Part shown: positions 16,612 through 25,893 of the stretch, in pieces | Layout: each line of letters opens with the position of its first letter | Position numbering within the stretch: position 1 is the stretch's first letter | NCBI RefSeq assembly: GCF_001420715.1 | Contig: NZ_LJJC01000004.1 | Span: forward strand, 1,786,875-1,850,874 | Origin: Heyndrickxia shackletonii | GTDB lineage: Bacteria; Bacillota; Bacilli; Bacillales; Bacillaceae_C | Length of the DNA stretch: 64,000 nt | Reading direction: 5' to 3' | The notes under the pieces: model-generated | The model's database searches: none | Seen by the model: the letters and a program-made list of their open reading frames with translations, nothing else | Told to the model about the DNA's origin: nothing | Program-made: the position numbers and the translations under genes

Positions 16612-18813
16612 ATGGAAACGGTGAAAAATAAAAAAAAGCCATTTGTCCTGTTAAGAATGAACCTGTTATTTTTAATTGTCTTTTTACTGTTTTCCGTTCT
16701 TATTTTACGATTAGGGATTGTTCAAATCGTTCATGGTGAGGATTACAAGAAGGAAATAAATAAAACAAATGATGTTTCAGTTTATAACCCGGTACCACGG
16801 GGGCTAATTTTTGACCGCAATGGTAAGCTGATTGTAGGAAATAAACCGCTAAATGCCATTACATATACGATTCCGCAATCGGCAAAACCTGAATTGAAGC
16901 TGGAAGTGGCTCGCAAGCTGGCAAAACTAATAAATAAAGACTCTAAAGATGATTTTAAAGCGATAACAGAAAGGGATCGGAAAGATTTTTGGATTCTTAC
17001 TCATCCTGATGAAGCAAAAGCTCTAATTACCGATCAAGATTTAGCCGCATTTAAAAAGGCTCATCTTGATCAAAAAGAAATTAATGCAAAAAGTTATCAG
17101 CTTCAACTTAATCGAATTACCAAAAAAGATATTCAGTCTTTTACAAAGCAGGAATTAGAAGTGTTAGCCATTTATCGTGAAATGAATGGATACGCCTTAA
17201 CTACCCAAATCATTAAAAGAGATGTTACACCAAGAGAATTTGCCGTAGTAAGTGAAAATTTAGATAAGCTTCCAGGTGTGGACACGACGATTGATTGGGA
17301 CCGATTTACTGTCTTTAAAAATGAATCCGGAGATACCGTTCTTGGTTCAGTCCTTGGGAAAGTTACCTCTTCAAAAGAAGGATTGCCTAAAGAAAAAGCA
17401 CAGTATTATACAGCACTCGGGTACAGCCGGAATGACCGTGTCGGAAAAAGCTATCTTGAATATCAGTATGAGGATGTGCTCAAAGGAGAAAAAGAAAAAG
17501 TCCAAAATAAAACAGATAAGACAGGAAATGTATTAGAATCGAAAGTGATTCGAAAAGGGAAAAGAGGAGATGATTTAGTCTTATCCATCGATATTGATCT
17601 TCAGCAGGCTGTAGAGAAAATTATTCAAGACAAACTAGGAAAAGCACGAATGGGCCAGCCGTATTTGGATCGTACATTTGTATCGGTGATGAATCCGAGA
17701 ACCGGAGAGCTATTAGCTATGGCAGGTAAACAATATGTAAAGGATAAAGAAACAGGAAAAACCGAAATAAATGATTATGCACTTGGAAATATGAATTCCT
17801 CCTATTCTATGGGATCAGCTGTAAAAGGTGCAACCGTATTGACTGGGTATCAAACAGGAGCTATTAAACCATATGAGATAATTAGGGATGAGCCTATATA
17901 TTTAAAAAGTACAGATGTAAAGAAATCATGGAATGGCATTGGCTTTGGAAACATCAATGATTTATATGCACTTAAAAGATCTTCCAATGTATACATGTTT
18001 AAATTGGCTATGAAAGTTGGAGGACAAAATTATGTTCCTCATGGCCCATTATTATTTGATAAAATAGAAACAATTAAGAAATTTCGGAATAACTTTTCTC
18101 AATTTGGCCTTGGAGTGAAAACCGGTATAGATCTACCTGGGGAATCTGCAGGAATTGGCGGAGGTATCCCTCCTGAAAGTGGGAAAGTATTAGACTTTGC
18201 GATTGGACAATACGATACGTATACCCCGCTTCAGCTCGTACAATATATCTCAACCATTGCAAATGGAGGCTATCGCTTACAACCGCATATCGTAAAGGAA
18301 ATTCGGGAGCCAAATGTTAAATCGGATGAGCTCGGACCGATTGCCCATGGTATTCAACCGAAAATCCTAAATAAAGTTGATATGAAAAGTGATTGGGTGA
18401 AACATGTGCAAGAAGGTCTAAAGCTAGTGGTGAACGATCCGTTAGGAACGGCTTATGGTGGAATTCATAATAAACAATATAAAATTGCTGGGAAAACTGG
18501 TACAGCTCAGTCGGTATATGATGGTCCAAATCGTAAACCTAATGAAATTATTTGGACTTGGAACGTAACTTTTGCCGGATATGCCCCGTACGATAATCCG
18601 GAAGTTGCACTATCAGTTGTTGTACCATATAACTTAACGGATAAAACACATGTCAACCTTGAAATTGCGGATGCAGTGTTTAAAGCATATTTCGATTTAA
18701 AGGAGAAAAGGGAAAAAGAAGGATTAAGTAATGCAGAATCAACCCAAAAGGTTGAAAATATTGAGGATGCCAAGAAGGTAGAGGCTAATTCAGATGCTAA
18801 CGAGAATGAATAA
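16612..18813 (+). CDS. Class B penicillin-binding protein, second tandem copy (PbpA-like)
   Basis: 733 residues. The architecture equals that of the first copy, with long shared protein stretches (LDFA-GQYDTYTPLQLVQY, RNDRVGKSYLEYQYEDVL). Motifs: SAVK with Ser402, SSN, and KTGTA. The loops near the active site differ, for example IYLKSTDVKKSWNGIGF here versus LKFAGTKVKKSWTPYGM. I place the start at ATG 16612 (METVKNKKKPF), preceded by GTGGGGGT; an in-frame ATG at 16546 lacks an SD. A gene duplication is the simplest origin, and the DNA has drifted substantially. It is probably also an elongation transpeptidase, perhaps with a different condition of use. Confidence 0.9.
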   Translation: METVKNKKKPFVLLRMNLLFLIVFLLFSVLILRLGIVQIVHGEDYKKEINKTNDVSVYNPVPRGLIFDRNGKLIVGNKPLNAITYTIPQSAKPELKLEVARKLAKLINKDSKDDFKAITERDRKDFWILTHPDEAKALITDQDLAAFKKAHLDQKEINAKSYQLQLNRITKKDIQSFTKQELEVLAIYREMNGYALTTQIIKRDVTPREFAVVSENLDKLPGVDTTIDWDRFTVFKNESGDTVLGSVLGKVTSSKEGLPKEKAQYYTALGYSRNDRVGKSYLEYQYEDVLKGEKEKVQNKTDKTGNVLESKVIRKGKRGDDLVLSIDIDLQQAVEKIIQDKLGKARMGQPYLDRTFVSVMNPRTGELLAMAGKQYVKDKETGKTEINDYALGNMNSSYSMGSAVKGATVLTGYQTGAIKPYEIIRDEPIYLKSTDVKKSWNGIGFGNINDLYALKRSSNVYMFKLAMKVGGQNYVPHGPLLFDKIETIKKFRNNFSQFGLGVKTGIDLPGESAGIGGGIPPESGKVLDFAIGQYDTYTPLQLVQYISTIANGGYRLQPHIVKEIREPNVKSDELGPIAHGIQPKILNKVDMKSDWVKHVQEGLKLVVNDPLGTAYGGIHNKQYKIAGKTGTAQSVYDGPNRKPNEIIWTWNVTFAGYAPYDNPEVALSVVVPYNLTDKTHVNLEIADAVFKAYFDLKEKREKEGLSNAESTQKVENIEDAKKVEANSDANENE

Positions 18814-18861
18814 AAAGGAAGATAATCAGCAACATGTTTTGTTGCCGATTATCTTCCTTTT
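18813..18861. terminator. Terminator between the second PBP gene and yqzC
   Basis: A 15-bp perfect stem AAAAGGAAGATAATC / GATTATCTTCCTTTT, with a further GCAAC/GTTGC stem inside. It overlaps the 3' end of yqzC and is symmetric. Confidence 0.9.
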
Positions 18862-19304
18862 GTAATGCTTTTTGCAATTTCTGCAAAACTCATATTATTA
18901 TTCAGTTCGTATTCTCCAATTTGAATTTTACTATGATAATGATGATCGATTAAATACTGTACAAATTTCTTGCCATCCTTTACAATTCCACCTGTCTTAA
19001 GTCTTGTCCCAATCTTTTCTGGTGTCATTCCGCTTGTTATAGATAAATGATATTTAACAATTGTTTGTTTTGGATTTTCCTTTGATTGTACTTCCTTTGC
19101 CTCTTCTTTTTTGAGCTGGTTATATTTTTGTTTCCAAGTAGTTACTTCACTTTGGAGACTGTTGAGCTCGCTAATTTTAACCGATTTATACCCTTCTTTT
19201 ATAGAATTTGAGTCCTTACCACTGTAAAAATGCTGATATCCCATTAATAATAAGGATGTAAATAAAAGGCCAGAAGCAAATGCTCTTGTAGTTCTTCTAT
19301 CCAT
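18849..19304 (-). CDS. yqzC: YqzC-like membrane protein with MltG-type N-terminal module
   Basis: 151 residues. An N-terminal transmembrane segment (about 9-24) is followed by a coiled coil (about 45-75, ISELNSLQSEVTTWKQKY) and a C-terminal module (about 84-150: SITSGMTPEKIGTRLKTGGI ... QIGEYELNNNMSFAEIAKSI). That last part resembles the LysM-like region before the catalytic domain of MltG/YceG; the catalytic domain is absent, so this is not a transglycosylase. Size and the partner yqzD fit B. subtilis yqzC. Role unknown; cell-wall binding is inferred. SD GAGGAG precedes the ATG. Confidence 0.7.
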   Translation of the reverse strand: MDRRTTRAFASGLLFTSLLLMGYQHFYSGKDSNSIKEGYKSVKISELNSLQSEVTTWKQKYNQLKKEEAKEVQSKENPKQTIVKYHLSITSGMTPEKIGTRLKTGGIVKDGKKFVQYLIDHHYHSKIQIGEYELNNNMSFAEIAKSITKGR

Positions 19305-19330
19305 TATTATCTCCTCTCACATTCCTTGCA

Positions 19331-19684
19331 TTAGCTTAGCTGTAAAATAATTTTTTGCACATCCGTTATGGGTAAAGCAGACTGCTTGGAAATTTGTTCT
19401 ACATTTAAACCTTGTTTATGTAATGCAATAACCTGATTTTTTAAAATCGCATTTATTTCATTTCGCGGCGGTGAAAAAGATTGATTCTGAGATCCATTCC
19501 CGTCCATTAAAAGTTCTTCCTCCAAAACCTTCATTCGTTTTTTTAATTGATATGTTTCCTGATAAAGATTCAAAGAAAGCTCTTCCACCTCTTTTTCAAC
19601 GCTAGATGTTCGGTCTTTTTGAAAAAAGGAAATAATGAATAAAAGGATGGACAGTATTAATAATAAAAAGATTAAAGAGTTCAA
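19331..19684 (-). CDS. yqzD: YqzD-like single-pass membrane protein
   Basis: 117 residues from TTG 19684. An in-frame ATG at 19702 would put the AGGAGGAG sequence inside the gene, so TTG is the better start. A hydrophobic segment (about 3-22) is followed by a coiled coil (about 28-65) and a C-terminal helix-turn-helix-like end (IALHKQGLNVEQISKQSALPITDVQ). The layout is reminiscent of SwrB-type proteins. It matches B. subtilis YqzD in length and pairing with yqzC; function unknown. It probably forms an operon with yqzC (26-base gap). Confidence 0.68.
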   Translation of the reverse strand: MNSLIFLLLILSILLFIISFFQKDRTSSVEKEVEELSLNLYQETYQLKKRMKVLEEELLMDGNGSQNQSFSPPRNEINAILKNQVIALHKQGLNVEQISKQSALPITDVQKIILQLS

Positions 19685-19867
19685 AATCCCACTCCTCCTC
19701 ATGTACTATTTAAAGTTATATCATAAACAAATTTTCATATCTAGCATAATTAGTAGAACATATGCATAATGAAGGTGAAAAACGGACTAGCATTTCCTTA
19801 AAAAAAATGATATTATAGAAAAGTCGTATGAATAGTTGAGAATGCAATGAAGTTTGGAGGGAAAAAC

Positions 19868-20017
19868 ATGCGTGTAAATATAACATTAGCTTGCACTGAG
19901 TGCGGTGAGCGTAACTATATTTCAACAAAAAATAAACGTAATAATCCAGACCGTATTGAACTTAAAAAATACTGTCCAAGAGAAAAACGTACAACAACAC
20001 ACCGTGAAACAAAGTAA
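19868..20017 (+). CDS. rpmG: 50S ribosomal protein L33
   Basis: 49 residues, start ATG after [29 protein letters not shown] with Cys9-x-x-Cys12, and later KKYCPREK with only one cysteine of the second pair. This agrees with the RpmGA type of Bacillus, where that fourth Cys is missing too. RpmGA lies next to yqgN in B. subtilis as here. A hairpin terminator follows. Confidence 0.95.
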   Translation: MRVNITLACTECGERNYISTKNKRNNPDRIELKKYCPREKRTTTHRETK

Positions 20018-20046
20018 GCAGTAGGAAATTTCCTGCTGCTTTTTTC
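20017..20046 (+). terminator. Terminator after rpmG
   Basis: AGCAGTAGGAAA paired with TTTCCTGCTGCT (one T-G mismatch), followed by TTTTTT. Confidence 0.8.
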
Positions 20047-20072
20047 ATATAAGCAAAAAGGCGGGGGATGGG

Positions 20073-20633
20073 ATGGAAAAGAAAGAGATTCGGCAGAAAA
20101 TAGTGAGTGATCTAAAAAAGTTAGATAAAAGCACTTATGAACAACATTCTTTTGAGATTGCCAAAAAACTTTATCAATTACCTGTTTGGAAAAAGGCAAA
20201 TACCGTCGCCTTAACGATATCACGTCCGCCTGAGGTTGATACATGGCAAATCATTCGAAGCGGATGGCTGGAAGGAAAGAGAATGGTTGTTCCAAAATGC
20301 CATCCTGAAACAAAACAAATGGTGTTCAGACAAATTACTTCCTTTACACAGTTAGAATCCGTCTATTTTGGGTTATATGAACCAAAAGAAGATGAAACAG
20401 ATGAAGTAAGACAACAAGAACTGGACTTAATCATCGTGCCGGGGGTAGCTTTTAATTTTTATGGTTACAGAATAGGCTTTGGTGGCGGCTACTACGATCG
20501 TTATTTACAGCATTTTAATGGAGAAACAATGTCCTTAGCATTTTCTTTACAATTATGTCAAGTGCTTCCGGTGGAAAAACATGATATCCCAGTGAAAGCT
20601 ATTATGACAGAGAAGGATTATTTTAGTTTCTAG
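20073..20633 (+). CDS. yqgN: 5-formyltetrahydrofolate cyclo-ligase YqgN
   Basis: 186 residues. The ATP-dependent enzyme converts 5-formyl-THF to 5,10-methenyl-THF. Visible family motifs: an N-terminal Lys/Arg-rich helix, ISRPPEVDT, VPKCHPETKQM, VPGVAFNFYGYRIGFGGG followed by YYDRYL. Start ATG 20073 with AAAGGCGGGGG upstream. It probably belongs with the small yqgO-like gene and gluP downstream; no terminator separates yqgN from yqgO. Confidence 0.93.
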   Translation: MEKKEIRQKIVSDLKKLDKSTYEQHSFEIAKKLYQLPVWKKANTVALTISRPPEVDTWQIIRSGWLEGKRMVVPKCHPETKQMVFRQITSFTQLESVYFGLYEPKEDETDEVRQQELDLIIVPGVAFNFYGYRIGFGGGYYDRYLQHFNGETMSLAFSLQLCQVLPVEKHDIPVKAIMTEKDYFSF

Positions 20634-20701
20634 TATTAAATCATTGGATAAATCCAGATCCACTCCACATACTAAAATAAAAAGCAATGGAGGGAAAATG
20701 A

Positions 20702-20878
20702 TTGGGTACTATCATGAAATGGATTGTTCCTTTTGTCTTAATAGCTGGTATTATAAAATACAGATATAAAATATTAAATATTGTATTTGGAAGCTACTGG
20801 ATTCGGAAAGTAGCCATTCGAGCAGTAATGAGCATTCCAGGAATTCGCAACAAGTTCATGGAAAATACGTTTCGGTAA
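20702..20878 (+). CDS. yqgO: Small membrane protein, YqgO-like
   Basis: 58 residues from TTG 20702, which has GGAGGG at good spacing; ATG 20714 is an alternative. The product is MKWIVPFVLIAGIIKYRYK followed by a basic amphipathic C-terminus (IRKVAIRAVMSIPGIRNK), i.e. one membrane segment plus a positively charged tail. Assignment to yqgO rests on the position between yqgN and yqgP and on size. No function is known. Confidence 0.6.
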   Translation: MGTIMKWIVPFVLIAGIIKYRYKILNIVFGSYWIRKVAIRAVMSIPGIRNKFMENTFR

Positions 20879-20897
20879 AAATATATGAAAAAATAAG

Positions 20898-20947
20898 ATC
20901 ACCTGTTGAAGCGCATATGTATTGCTTTACAGGTGGTCTATTTTTTC
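20898..20947 (+). terminator. Terminator before gluP
   Basis: AGATCACCTGT pairs with ACAGGTGGTCT (one G-U pair), followed by ATTTTTTC. Confidence 0.75.
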
Positions 20948-21009
20948 GTTATAGTAAATATTAATCAAATAATATAAATAAATTTCTATACTTAAAGGCG
21001 GGGAAAAGA

Positions 21010-22539
21010 TTGAGCGGTACGCAGGACTTTTTGTTTTGGAGGCTAGCTTATTTTTTTATTGTAGAAAAAAAGTATCGTCTCATTCAAATTAGTGAAGATT
21101 ACCGAGAAATTTGGTTGGAGGACACATCCAATAAAAATGCCCAAATAATAAGAATGCTTAGGTATGATCTTGATTGGGGAAATTGGTTAAAAAGGGATGC
21201 TGAGCATACATGTATCCAAGCAGAAAAGCTACGTAAACACTTCATGAAAAGAAGTCTGAACGTTTTAAACATTTATGTAAGTACATATCCACCGGTGGAT
21301 GACTATCAATCAGTCCTGAAATCTCCATTGGCGATCAATAAAGGAAAGACGATTGTATATAATAGGTTAATTGAAAGCACTGATGTGGAAAATGGGATTC
21401 AACAAATCAGCAACTTTGTCCAACAGCATATTTCTATTTCACTTAAAGATCATTATGAAGAAGAGGATGTGCAGTATCTTAGGGATACTGTCTTAACAAA
21501 TGCCGTTTCACGAACACAGGAAGAACAACGGCTATTTGATAATGGGAAACCGCTTTTTACATACATACTCCTCGGTATTCAAATAATTGTCTTTTTATTG
21601 CTGGAAATAACGGGTGGAAGCTCCAATATACAAAACTTAATTCGCTTTGGTGCCAAGTATAATCCATTCATTATCGAAGGACAGTGGTGGCGTTTTATTA
21701 CCCCAATTTTTCTTCATATTGGCATTATCCATCTAATAATGAATTCATTAGCCCTCTATTATTTAGGCCCTACTATAGAGCGGATTTATGGACGAATACG
21801 TTTTTTGATTATATATTTAATTGCTGGGTTTACTGGAACGCTTGCGAGTTTTCTTTTTAGTAGCAGTGTTTCTGCCGGTGCAAGCGGAGCTATTTTTGGA
21901 TGCTTTGGAGCATTGCTGTATTTAGGAGCCATCTATCCGAAACTTTTTTTCAGGACAATGGGTACAAATGTAATCGTGGTCATTATCATAAATTTAGTTT
22001 TTGGATACTCCGTCTCCGGTATCGATAATTTTGGCCATATCGGAGGATTGGTAGGAGGCTTTTTGGCGGCTGCAATTGTACACTTTCCTAAGAAAAAAAG
22101 ACTTACTATTCAAATGGGGGCATTCGTATTAACATTAGCCATTTCTATTGGAGGATTATTCATTGGATATCACGGCGGCAATTATTCACCTCCGGATGTA
22201 GTGAATTCAGTGGCACAAAAACAAATAAATGAAGGCAATTATGATGCAGCATACGAGCTGCTTAACGAATATGTGTCAAAAAGAAAAGGGAATGCTGATA
22301 CATATTTTCAGCTTTCCTATGTGGAAATTCAATTAAAGAAATATTCCGAAGCGAAGGAGCATCTAATTCAAACAATAAAAATGGAGCCGAACTTACCTAA
22401 CGCACATTTTAATTTAGCTTTAGTTTATTTATATGAAGGAAATAAATCGGCGGCAAAAAAAGAAGCAGAGAAAGCTGTAAAACTTACAGATGATAAAAAA
22501 TATAAGGATTTACTTAATCGAATCAACCAAATTCCGTAA
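21010..22539 (+). CDS. gluP: Rhomboid intramembrane serine protease GluP (YqgP)
   Basis: 509 residues. A soluble N-terminal domain (1-180) precedes six or more transmembrane segments with rhomboid signatures: FLHIGIIHLIMNSLALY, catalytic Ser292 in GASGAIFG and catalytic His343 in GHIGG. C-terminal TPR repeats (about 400-505: NEGNYDAAYELLNEYV; YSEAKEHLIQTIKMEPN; GNKSAAKKEAEKAV) complete the GluP architecture. In B. subtilis it works with FtsH on the magnesium transporter MgtE. Start TTG 21010 after GGCGGGGAAAAG. Confidence 0.94.
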   Translation: MSGTQDFLFWRLAYFFIVEKKYRLIQISEDYREIWLEDTSNKNAQIIRMLRYDLDWGNWLKRDAEHTCIQAEKLRKHFMKRSLNVLNIYVSTYPPVDDYQSVLKSPLAINKGKTIVYNRLIESTDVENGIQQISNFVQQHISISLKDHYEEEDVQYLRDTVLTNAVSRTQEEQRLFDNGKPLFTYILLGIQIIVFLLLEITGGSSNIQNLIRFGAKYNPFIIEGQWWRFITPIFLHIGIIHLIMNSLALYYLGPTIERIYGRIRFLIIYLIAGFTGTLASFLFSSSVSAGASGAIFGCFGALLYLGAIYPKLFFRTMGTNVIVVIIINLVFGYSVSGIDNFGHIGGLVGGFLAAAIVHFPKKKRLTIQMGAFVLTLAISIGGLFIGYHGGNYSPPDVVNSVAQKQINEGNYDAAYELLNEYVSKRKGNADTYFQLSYVEIQLKKYSEAKEHLIQTIKMEPNLPNAHFNLALVYLYEGNKSAAKKEAEKAVKLTDDKKYKDLLNRINQIP

Positions 22540-22576
22540 AGAGTTTAAGTGATAAGCAAGAAAGCCGGTGTTCTAG

Positions 22577-22783
22577 GTGAAAACAGTATACGATGTTCAA
22601 CAACTATTGAAACGATTTGGAATTATTATCTACGTTGGGGAAAGGGTTTTGGACCTTGAACTAATGGCAACAGAGATAAAAGAATTATATAAAATGGGGC
22701 TTATTCAAAAGGATGAATTTCAAAATGCTCTATTGATATTAAGAATGGAAATAGAGAAAGAAAAAAATCATGGGAAAGGGTGA
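22577..22783 (+). CDS. yqgQ: DUF910 protein YqgQ
   Basis: 68 residues, helical and soluble. The pattern VYDVQQLLKRFGIIIYVGER and LELMATEIKELY matches DUF910 (YqgQ), possibly a single-stranded nucleic-acid binding three-helix fold, which is known only from structure-based suggestion. Start GTG 22577. Its TGA stop overlaps the possible GTG of glcK, so it sits in the gluP-yqgQ-glcK operon as in B. subtilis. Confidence 0.88.
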   Translation: MKTVYDVQQLLKRFGIIIYVGERVLDLELMATEIKELYKMGLIQKDEFQNALLILRMEIEKEKNHGKG

Positions 22784-22788
22784 GATGG

Positions 22789-23757
22789 TTGGAAGGCAAA
22801 TGGATTGTAGGAGTAGATTTAGGGGGAACGAGTGTTAAGCTAGCATTTATTCAAGAGGATGGAGAGATTCTTCATAAATGGGAAATACCAACGGATAAGT
22901 CGGAGCAAGGGAAAAATATTTTACCTGATATTGCGGATTCCATTCAAAGAAAAATGGTTGAGCTTGGAGAAACGAAAGAAAGATTAATAGGGATTGGCAT
23001 GGGAGCACCGGGAGCCGTGGATAAAGAAAAAGGAATTATTTATGAAGCGGTAAACCTCGGTTGGCCGAAGAATTATCCAATTGTAAAATTGCTTAGTGAT
23101 TTAAGTGGTTTGCCAGTTGAAATTGATAATGATGCAAATTGTGCAGCATTAGGGGAAATGTGGAAAGGGGCAGGGAATGGAGCAAAAAACATCGCCTGCG
23201 TAACTTTAGGAACAGGTGTAGGGGGAGGAATAATCGTTAATGGCGACATTGTCCAAGGAGTAAAAGGGGCAGCGGGTGAAATTGGCCATATTACGATTAT
23301 TCCAGAAGGCGGAGCTCCTTGTAACTGCGGAAAAACGGGTTGTCTTGAAACGGTTGCTTCTGCTACAGGTATTGTAAGGGTTGCAAAAGATACTATCATC
23401 CAATACGAAGGGGAATCTTCTTTGAAGGATCTTTACATAAGTAAGGGTTCAATTGAAGCGAAAGATGTTTTTGATTGTATGAATCAAGGGGATACCTTAT
23501 CCGCATCCATCATTGAACAGATTATGCTTCACTTAGGACTAGTTCTCGCAAACATCGGAAATGTGCTCAATCCTGAAAAAATTGTCATCGGTGGTGGAGT
23601 ATCAAAAGCGGGAGATTTATTATTAAATCCATTACAAAAATACTTCAATCAGTTTGCTTATTCCGCTGTTTCTGCGTCAACAGAACTTGCGATTGCAACA
23701 CTTGGAAATGATGCAGGCATTCTAGGAGCAGCATGGTTAGCAAAAAATAAACATTAA
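22789..23757 (+). CDS. glcK: Glucokinase GlcK (ROK family)
   Basis: 322 residues. N-terminal phosphate-binding loop GVDLGGTSVKLAF, then the ROK signature with the Zn motif CNCGKTGCLE (about 175-185) and GHITI just before it. It phosphorylates glucose to glucose-6-phosphate with ATP. I prefer TTG 22789 (LEGKWIVGVDLGG), which has AAGGGTGA at good spacing and a length like the B. subtilis protein; GTG 22780, overlapping the yqgQ stop, would add three residues but has its SD too close. Confidence 0.94.
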   Translation: MEGKWIVGVDLGGTSVKLAFIQEDGEILHKWEIPTDKSEQGKNILPDIADSIQRKMVELGETKERLIGIGMGAPGAVDKEKGIIYEAVNLGWPKNYPIVKLLSDLSGLPVEIDNDANCAALGEMWKGAGNGAKNIACVTLGTGVGGGIIVNGDIVQGVKGAAGEIGHITIIPEGGAPCNCGKTGCLETVASATGIVRVAKDTIIQYEGESSLKDLYISKGSIEAKDVFDCMNQGDTLSASIIEQIMLHLGLVLANIGNVLNPEKIVIGGGVSKAGDLLLNPLQKYFNQFAYSAVSASTELAIATLGNDAGILGAAWLAKNKH

Positions 23758-23876
23758 AGCAGTTAAGCATTTAAATAAAATGGTTGCAAGACTGGTATGA
23801 AATGTATATAAATGCCCACTATATTAATATTACAACCAGAAATAAATTCCATTGTAAGATGGAGGTTTCGATATTA

Positions 23877-25748
23877 ATGTTTCGTAATAGCAGGGCAGGC
23901 ATTTTCTTACCGGTCATTGCAACCTTTTTGCTTTGGGTAAAAACATATATAGTTTACTTGACATGCTTTCATTTCAAGCCTGCCAATATCATACAGGGGA
24001 TCATATTACTTATTAATCCCATCGGTTTTTTAATGTTACTTTTTGGAGCATGTCTTTTTTTTAAAACAGTAAAAAGCCAGTTTCGTTTTATCATTTTATC
24101 GAGTTTATTTTTGTCTGTTATTTTGTATGCAAATATTGTTTTTTACCGTTTTTTTAATGACTTTATTACGATTCCCATTCTTTTTCAAACGAGTAATTTT
24201 GGGGAACTCGGGGATAGTGTTTTTGCAGAAATTAAATGGTGGGATATTATTTTTTTCGCAGACACTTTAATGTTATTACTATTTTCAAAAAAAAGCTTAT
24301 TATTTGAAAGCATTTCTCCCTTAAGAACAATAATACACCGACGCTTATATTTTTCGATTGCCTGTATTGTATTGTTTTTAAACCTTATTTTTTCGGAACT
24401 AGTAAGACCGCAGCTTTTAACAAGAACTTTTGACCGAAAGCTGCTTGTCAAAAACCTAGGTACTTATAACTATCAATTATATGATTTAATCCTCCAGTCA
24501 AAATCATCTGCTCAGAAGGCATTTGCAGATGGTACGAAATTGATAGATACGCAAAATTATATTCGAGCAAATTATGCACCTCCGAATAAAGAATTTTTTG
24601 GATTAGCAAAAGGGCGGAACTTAATCCTTGTTTCCTTGGAATCTACACAAGACTTTGTCATTCATTCGAAAATGAATGGAAAGGAAATTACACCGTTTTT
24701 AAACCAATTTATGAAAGAAAGTTATTATTTTTCTAACCTGTATCATCAAACAGGACAAGGAAAAACCTCTGATGCTGAATTTTTAGTGGAAAATTCCCTA
24801 TATCCATTAAATCGAGGAGCAGTATTTTTTACACATAGCAGCAACACGTATCATTCCTTGGCTAAAAGCCTGCAAGATCATGGGTATTATACCGCTGCAA
24901 TGCATGCTAATAACAAAAGCTTTTGGAATCGTAATATCATGTACAAGGCAATTGGATATCAGAAATTCTTTTCTTCCACTTCTTATACTATAACAACGGA
25001 TAATTCGGTCGGATGGGGATTGAAGGATATTCCATTTTTTGAACAGTCTATAGATATAATAAAGAAACTTTCGAAGCCGTTTTATGTGAAAATGATTACA
25101 CTTACCAATCACCATCCTTTTAGATTAAACGTAGAGGATAGGCTCATAGAAGAATATGATTCCAATGACTCCGTGGTAAATCGCTATTTTACGACGGTAA
25201 GATATGAAGATGAAGCGATAAAGAAATTTATTCAAAAGCTGAAGGATGAAAAACTTTATGATAAATCCATTATTGTTTTGTATGGCGATCATCATGGAAT
25301 ATCAGAAAATCATCAAGCTGCTATGAGTCAATATTTCGAAAAGGAAATCACCCCTTACGATACGTTTAATTTGCAAAAGATACCGCTTATCATTCATATT
25401 CCAGGAATAACAGACCATGGTAGAGGTATAACTTTTTCTAAAGTCGTAGGTCAGATTGATATAAGACCTACTTTACTACATCTAATGGGGATAAATACAA
25501 GAAATGATGTACAATTTGGCCATGACTTGCTTTCACCGTCATATAAACAACACGTCATTTTTAGAGACGGCAGATTTGTCACGGATCAATATCTTTGGAC
25601 AGCAAATAGATGTTATTTGCGGAAGACTGGAACAGAAGTAGACGTAAGGCGATGCAAACCTTTTATTGGAGAAGAATCAAGAGTATTCATGTATTCAGAT
25701 AAAATTATATATGGCGATCTCCTGAGATTTTACAAAGCCCGCAAATAA
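23877..25748 (+). CDS. yqgS: Lipoteichoic acid synthase family protein YqgS
   Basis: 623 residues from ATG 23877, preceded by GGAGGT; longer in-frame starts to 23784 lack an SD. About five transmembrane segments (1-190) precede an extracellular alkaline-phosphatase-like sulfatase domain. The catalytic Thr is about residue 297 in GKTSDAEF. Metal and substrate motifs include SLEST, AMHANNKSFWNR, TLTNHHPF and LYGDHHGISENH. LtaS-type enzymes polymerise glycerol phosphate onto a glycolipid. YqgS is one of four LtaS paralogues in B. subtilis and follows glcK there too. Confidence 0.92.
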   Translation: MFRNSRAGIFLPVIATFLLWVKTYIVYLTCFHFKPANIIQGIILLINPIGFLMLLFGACLFFKTVKSQFRFIILSSLFLSVILYANIVFYRFFNDFITIPILFQTSNFGELGDSVFAEIKWWDIIFFADTLMLLLFSKKSLLFESISPLRTIIHRRLYFSIACIVLFLNLIFSELVRPQLLTRTFDRKLLVKNLGTYNYQLYDLILQSKSSAQKAFADGTKLIDTQNYIRANYAPPNKEFFGLAKGRNLILVSLESTQDFVIHSKMNGKEITPFLNQFMKESYYFSNLYHQTGQGKTSDAEFLVENSLYPLNRGAVFFTHSSNTYHSLAKSLQDHGYYTAAMHANNKSFWNRNIMYKAIGYQKFFSSTSYTITTDNSVGWGLKDIPFFEQSIDIIKKLSKPFYVKMITLTNHHPFRLNVEDRLIEEYDSNDSVVNRYFTTVRYEDEAIKKFIQKLKDEKLYDKSIIVLYGDHHGISENHQAAMSQYFEKEITPYDTFNLQKIPLIIHIPGITDHGRGITFSKVVGQIDIRPTLLHLMGINTRNDVQFGHDLLSPSYKQHVIFRDGRFVTDQYLWTANRCYLRKTGTEVDVRRCKPFIGEESRVFMYSDKIIYGDLLRFYKARK

Positions 25749-25766
25749 AGCGGGTCCTCGTTTTTA
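25738..25766 (+). terminator. Putative terminator of yqgS
   Basis: CCCGC paired with GCGGG around AAATAAA, then TCCTCGTTTTT. The short stem overlaps the end of the gene. Confidence 0.5.
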
Positions 25767-25893
25767 TAAGGGGGTTTGAATAATTGTCATAGTATTATAA
25801 TGTTTATGAAACAATTTTAATATTTTACTTTGCTTATAATATAATGAAAATAGAAATTCGAAAAACATGTTAGCGTAGGGGGATGGAGAAATA

